A stretch of 64,000 nucleotides of DNA from an uncultured Prevotellaceae bacterium (GTDB lineage Bacteria; Bacteroidota; Bacteroidia; Bacteroidales; Muribaculaceae): positions 141,968 to 205,967 of the forward strand of contig ONIL01000001.1 of assembly GCA_900317835.1 (NCBI GenBank), given 5' to 3'. Position numbers and translations under genes: made by a program. Under the pieces are notes generated by a model. The model was not told the DNA's origin. It saw only the letters and a program-made list of their open reading frames with translations, and ran no database searches. Numbering within the stretch: the stretch's first letter is position 1; every line of letters starts with the position of its first letter. This document shows positions 63,541 through 64,000 of the stretch, piece after piece.

Positions 63541-63840
63541 GTCGTAAAAACACCTATATCAGTAAGTTAGTATATAGAATTTCGGACGAGCATTTCTTAA
63601 AAGTGAAAATTTTCCGCACCTCGAGAGGTGACTTTGGCTGATAATCAGCCAATTAAAGGGTTGAAAAAGGGAAAATTTTCCATTCTTTCCCTCTTGGGAG
63701 CCCCCGACTGCCCTGCGAAACGTGTTGGAAACTCACTTTCAAAAAAGCGCTATATGCAGGGCGATTTTGGCATTGTGCGGTGATGATGATGACGTGCGTG
63801 AGCGCATCCGACACGCAGTATCGGTTGCGCTTATGCTCGT
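63541..63840 (+). repeat. Composite repeat, unit D
   Basis: Opens GTCGTAAAAACACCTATATC, has GGCTGATAATCAGCC, AAAGGGAAAATTTTCC, a changed GC-rich block (CCCCCGACTGCCCTGCGAAA to 63720), GCGCTATATGCAGGGCGAT and the longest terminal hairpin (63792-63840), in which 18 of about 20 positions pair. Confidence 0.75.
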
Positions 63841-64000
63841 CAATACCGATGCTTTCTGTGCGACAACATCGTGCCTTGAACTTGTTCCAGGCTTGATGTT
63901 GTGCTCTGGCGATGGCGACGGGCGGTGAAGCGCAGGCAAGGGAGCGCAGAATGGCGACAGAGGCTGGAGTGTGCCCAAGGCTCACAGCACCGATACCCCT

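Larger units (their letters stand above)
62007..64000. other. Gene-free region with a four-copy structured repeat
   Basis: About 2 kb downstream of tRNA-Ala with no ORF I can support: frames are short, start inside repeats and share no recognisable domain. It contains four diverged copies of a composite repeat (62297-62484, 62690-62967, 63049-63344, 63541-63840). The stretches 62007-62296 and 63841-64000 lie outside the repeats and show no gene. Confidence 0.7.

Noticed and set aside
62297-63840. CRISPR array
   Set aside because: Units are hundreds of bases long, diverged and irregularly spaced, with no short identical repeats and no cas genes.
62320-63985. Several ORFs of 60-110 codons in the region after tRNA-Ala
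   Set aside because: They start inside or run through the composite repeats, so their similarity to each other comes from the repeat DNA. They lack domains and sensible start contexts.
61883-64000. Integrative element with an att site at the tRNA 3' end
   Set aside because: The tRNA is complete, but no second copy of its 3' end and no integrase are seen. The element could extend beyond the window, so this is only unproven.

Overview
The window is a piece of a Bacteroidales chromosome, most likely a gut member of the Muribaculaceae/Prevotellaceae type. This is inferred from lineage-typical genes (GldH, DUF4835, DUF5606, DUF3667, PSP1, a very long Rho, a long NusB), from GH29 and GH18 enzymes, and from many promoters of the Bacteroidetes form TTG-N19-23-TAnnTTTG. 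It is dense, mostly housekeeping DNA at roughly even GC. I see no transposase, integrase, phage gene or CRISPR array.

Layout. 1-5.3 kb: UmuC translesion polymerase, a SIMPL protein, a COG2509 flavoprotein, a HAD phosphatase, a Fur-family regulator. 5.3-17.3 kb, all on +: DUF1015, then dnaN / DEDDh exonuclease / coaBC / DUF4835 / recN / rlmB, then nusB / yajC / YbbR / coaE / DUF5606 / NlpC-P60. 17.4-20.7 kb: SDR, DAHP synthase-chorismate mutase and nadC on -, divergent from rlmH. 20.7-25.2 kb: an ECF sigma / anti-sigma pair bracketed by two paralogous beta-barrel proteins. 25.2-30.6 kb: MBL hydrolase, rsmG, a DUF3298 lipoprotein, cvfB, a GH29 fucosidase, DUF1963. 30.7-34.7 kb: both methylmalonyl-CoA mutase subunits. 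34.9-43 kb: GH18, an ECF-transporter S-like protein, two DUF3667 paralogues, a sugar nucleotidyltransferase with galM and galK, and a small lipoprotein. 43-47 kb: pgk, pta, ackA. 47-51.2 kb: a dockerin-like secreted protein, pheS, nth, and tandem PorT-type barrels. 51.4-56.9 kb: def, ruvX, rho, and a tRNA nucleotidyltransferase fused to a DNA alkyltransferase. 56.9-61.7 kb: GtrA, gldH, PSP1, rny, zapA and a ZapB-like coiled coil. 61.9-64 kb: tRNA-Ala(GGC), then about 2 kb without genes that carries a four-copy structured repeat.

How the genes fit together: pgk, pta, ackA and the methylmalonyl-CoA mutase pair cover glycolysis, acetate formation and the succinate-propionate branch expected of a fermentative gut anaerobe. 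The gal genes, GH29 and GH18 feed it host or dietary sugars. UmuC, RecN, Nth and the alkyltransferase domain supply DNA repair.

The most unusual items are the repeat family at 62.3-63.84 kb, whose terminal hairpin shows apparent compensatory changes; two candidate small RNAs, one beside def and one between zapA and rny; the CCA-enzyme/alkyltransferase fusion; and a Cys/His cluster inserted in MutA. All assignments come from reading motifs by eye; no database search was run.
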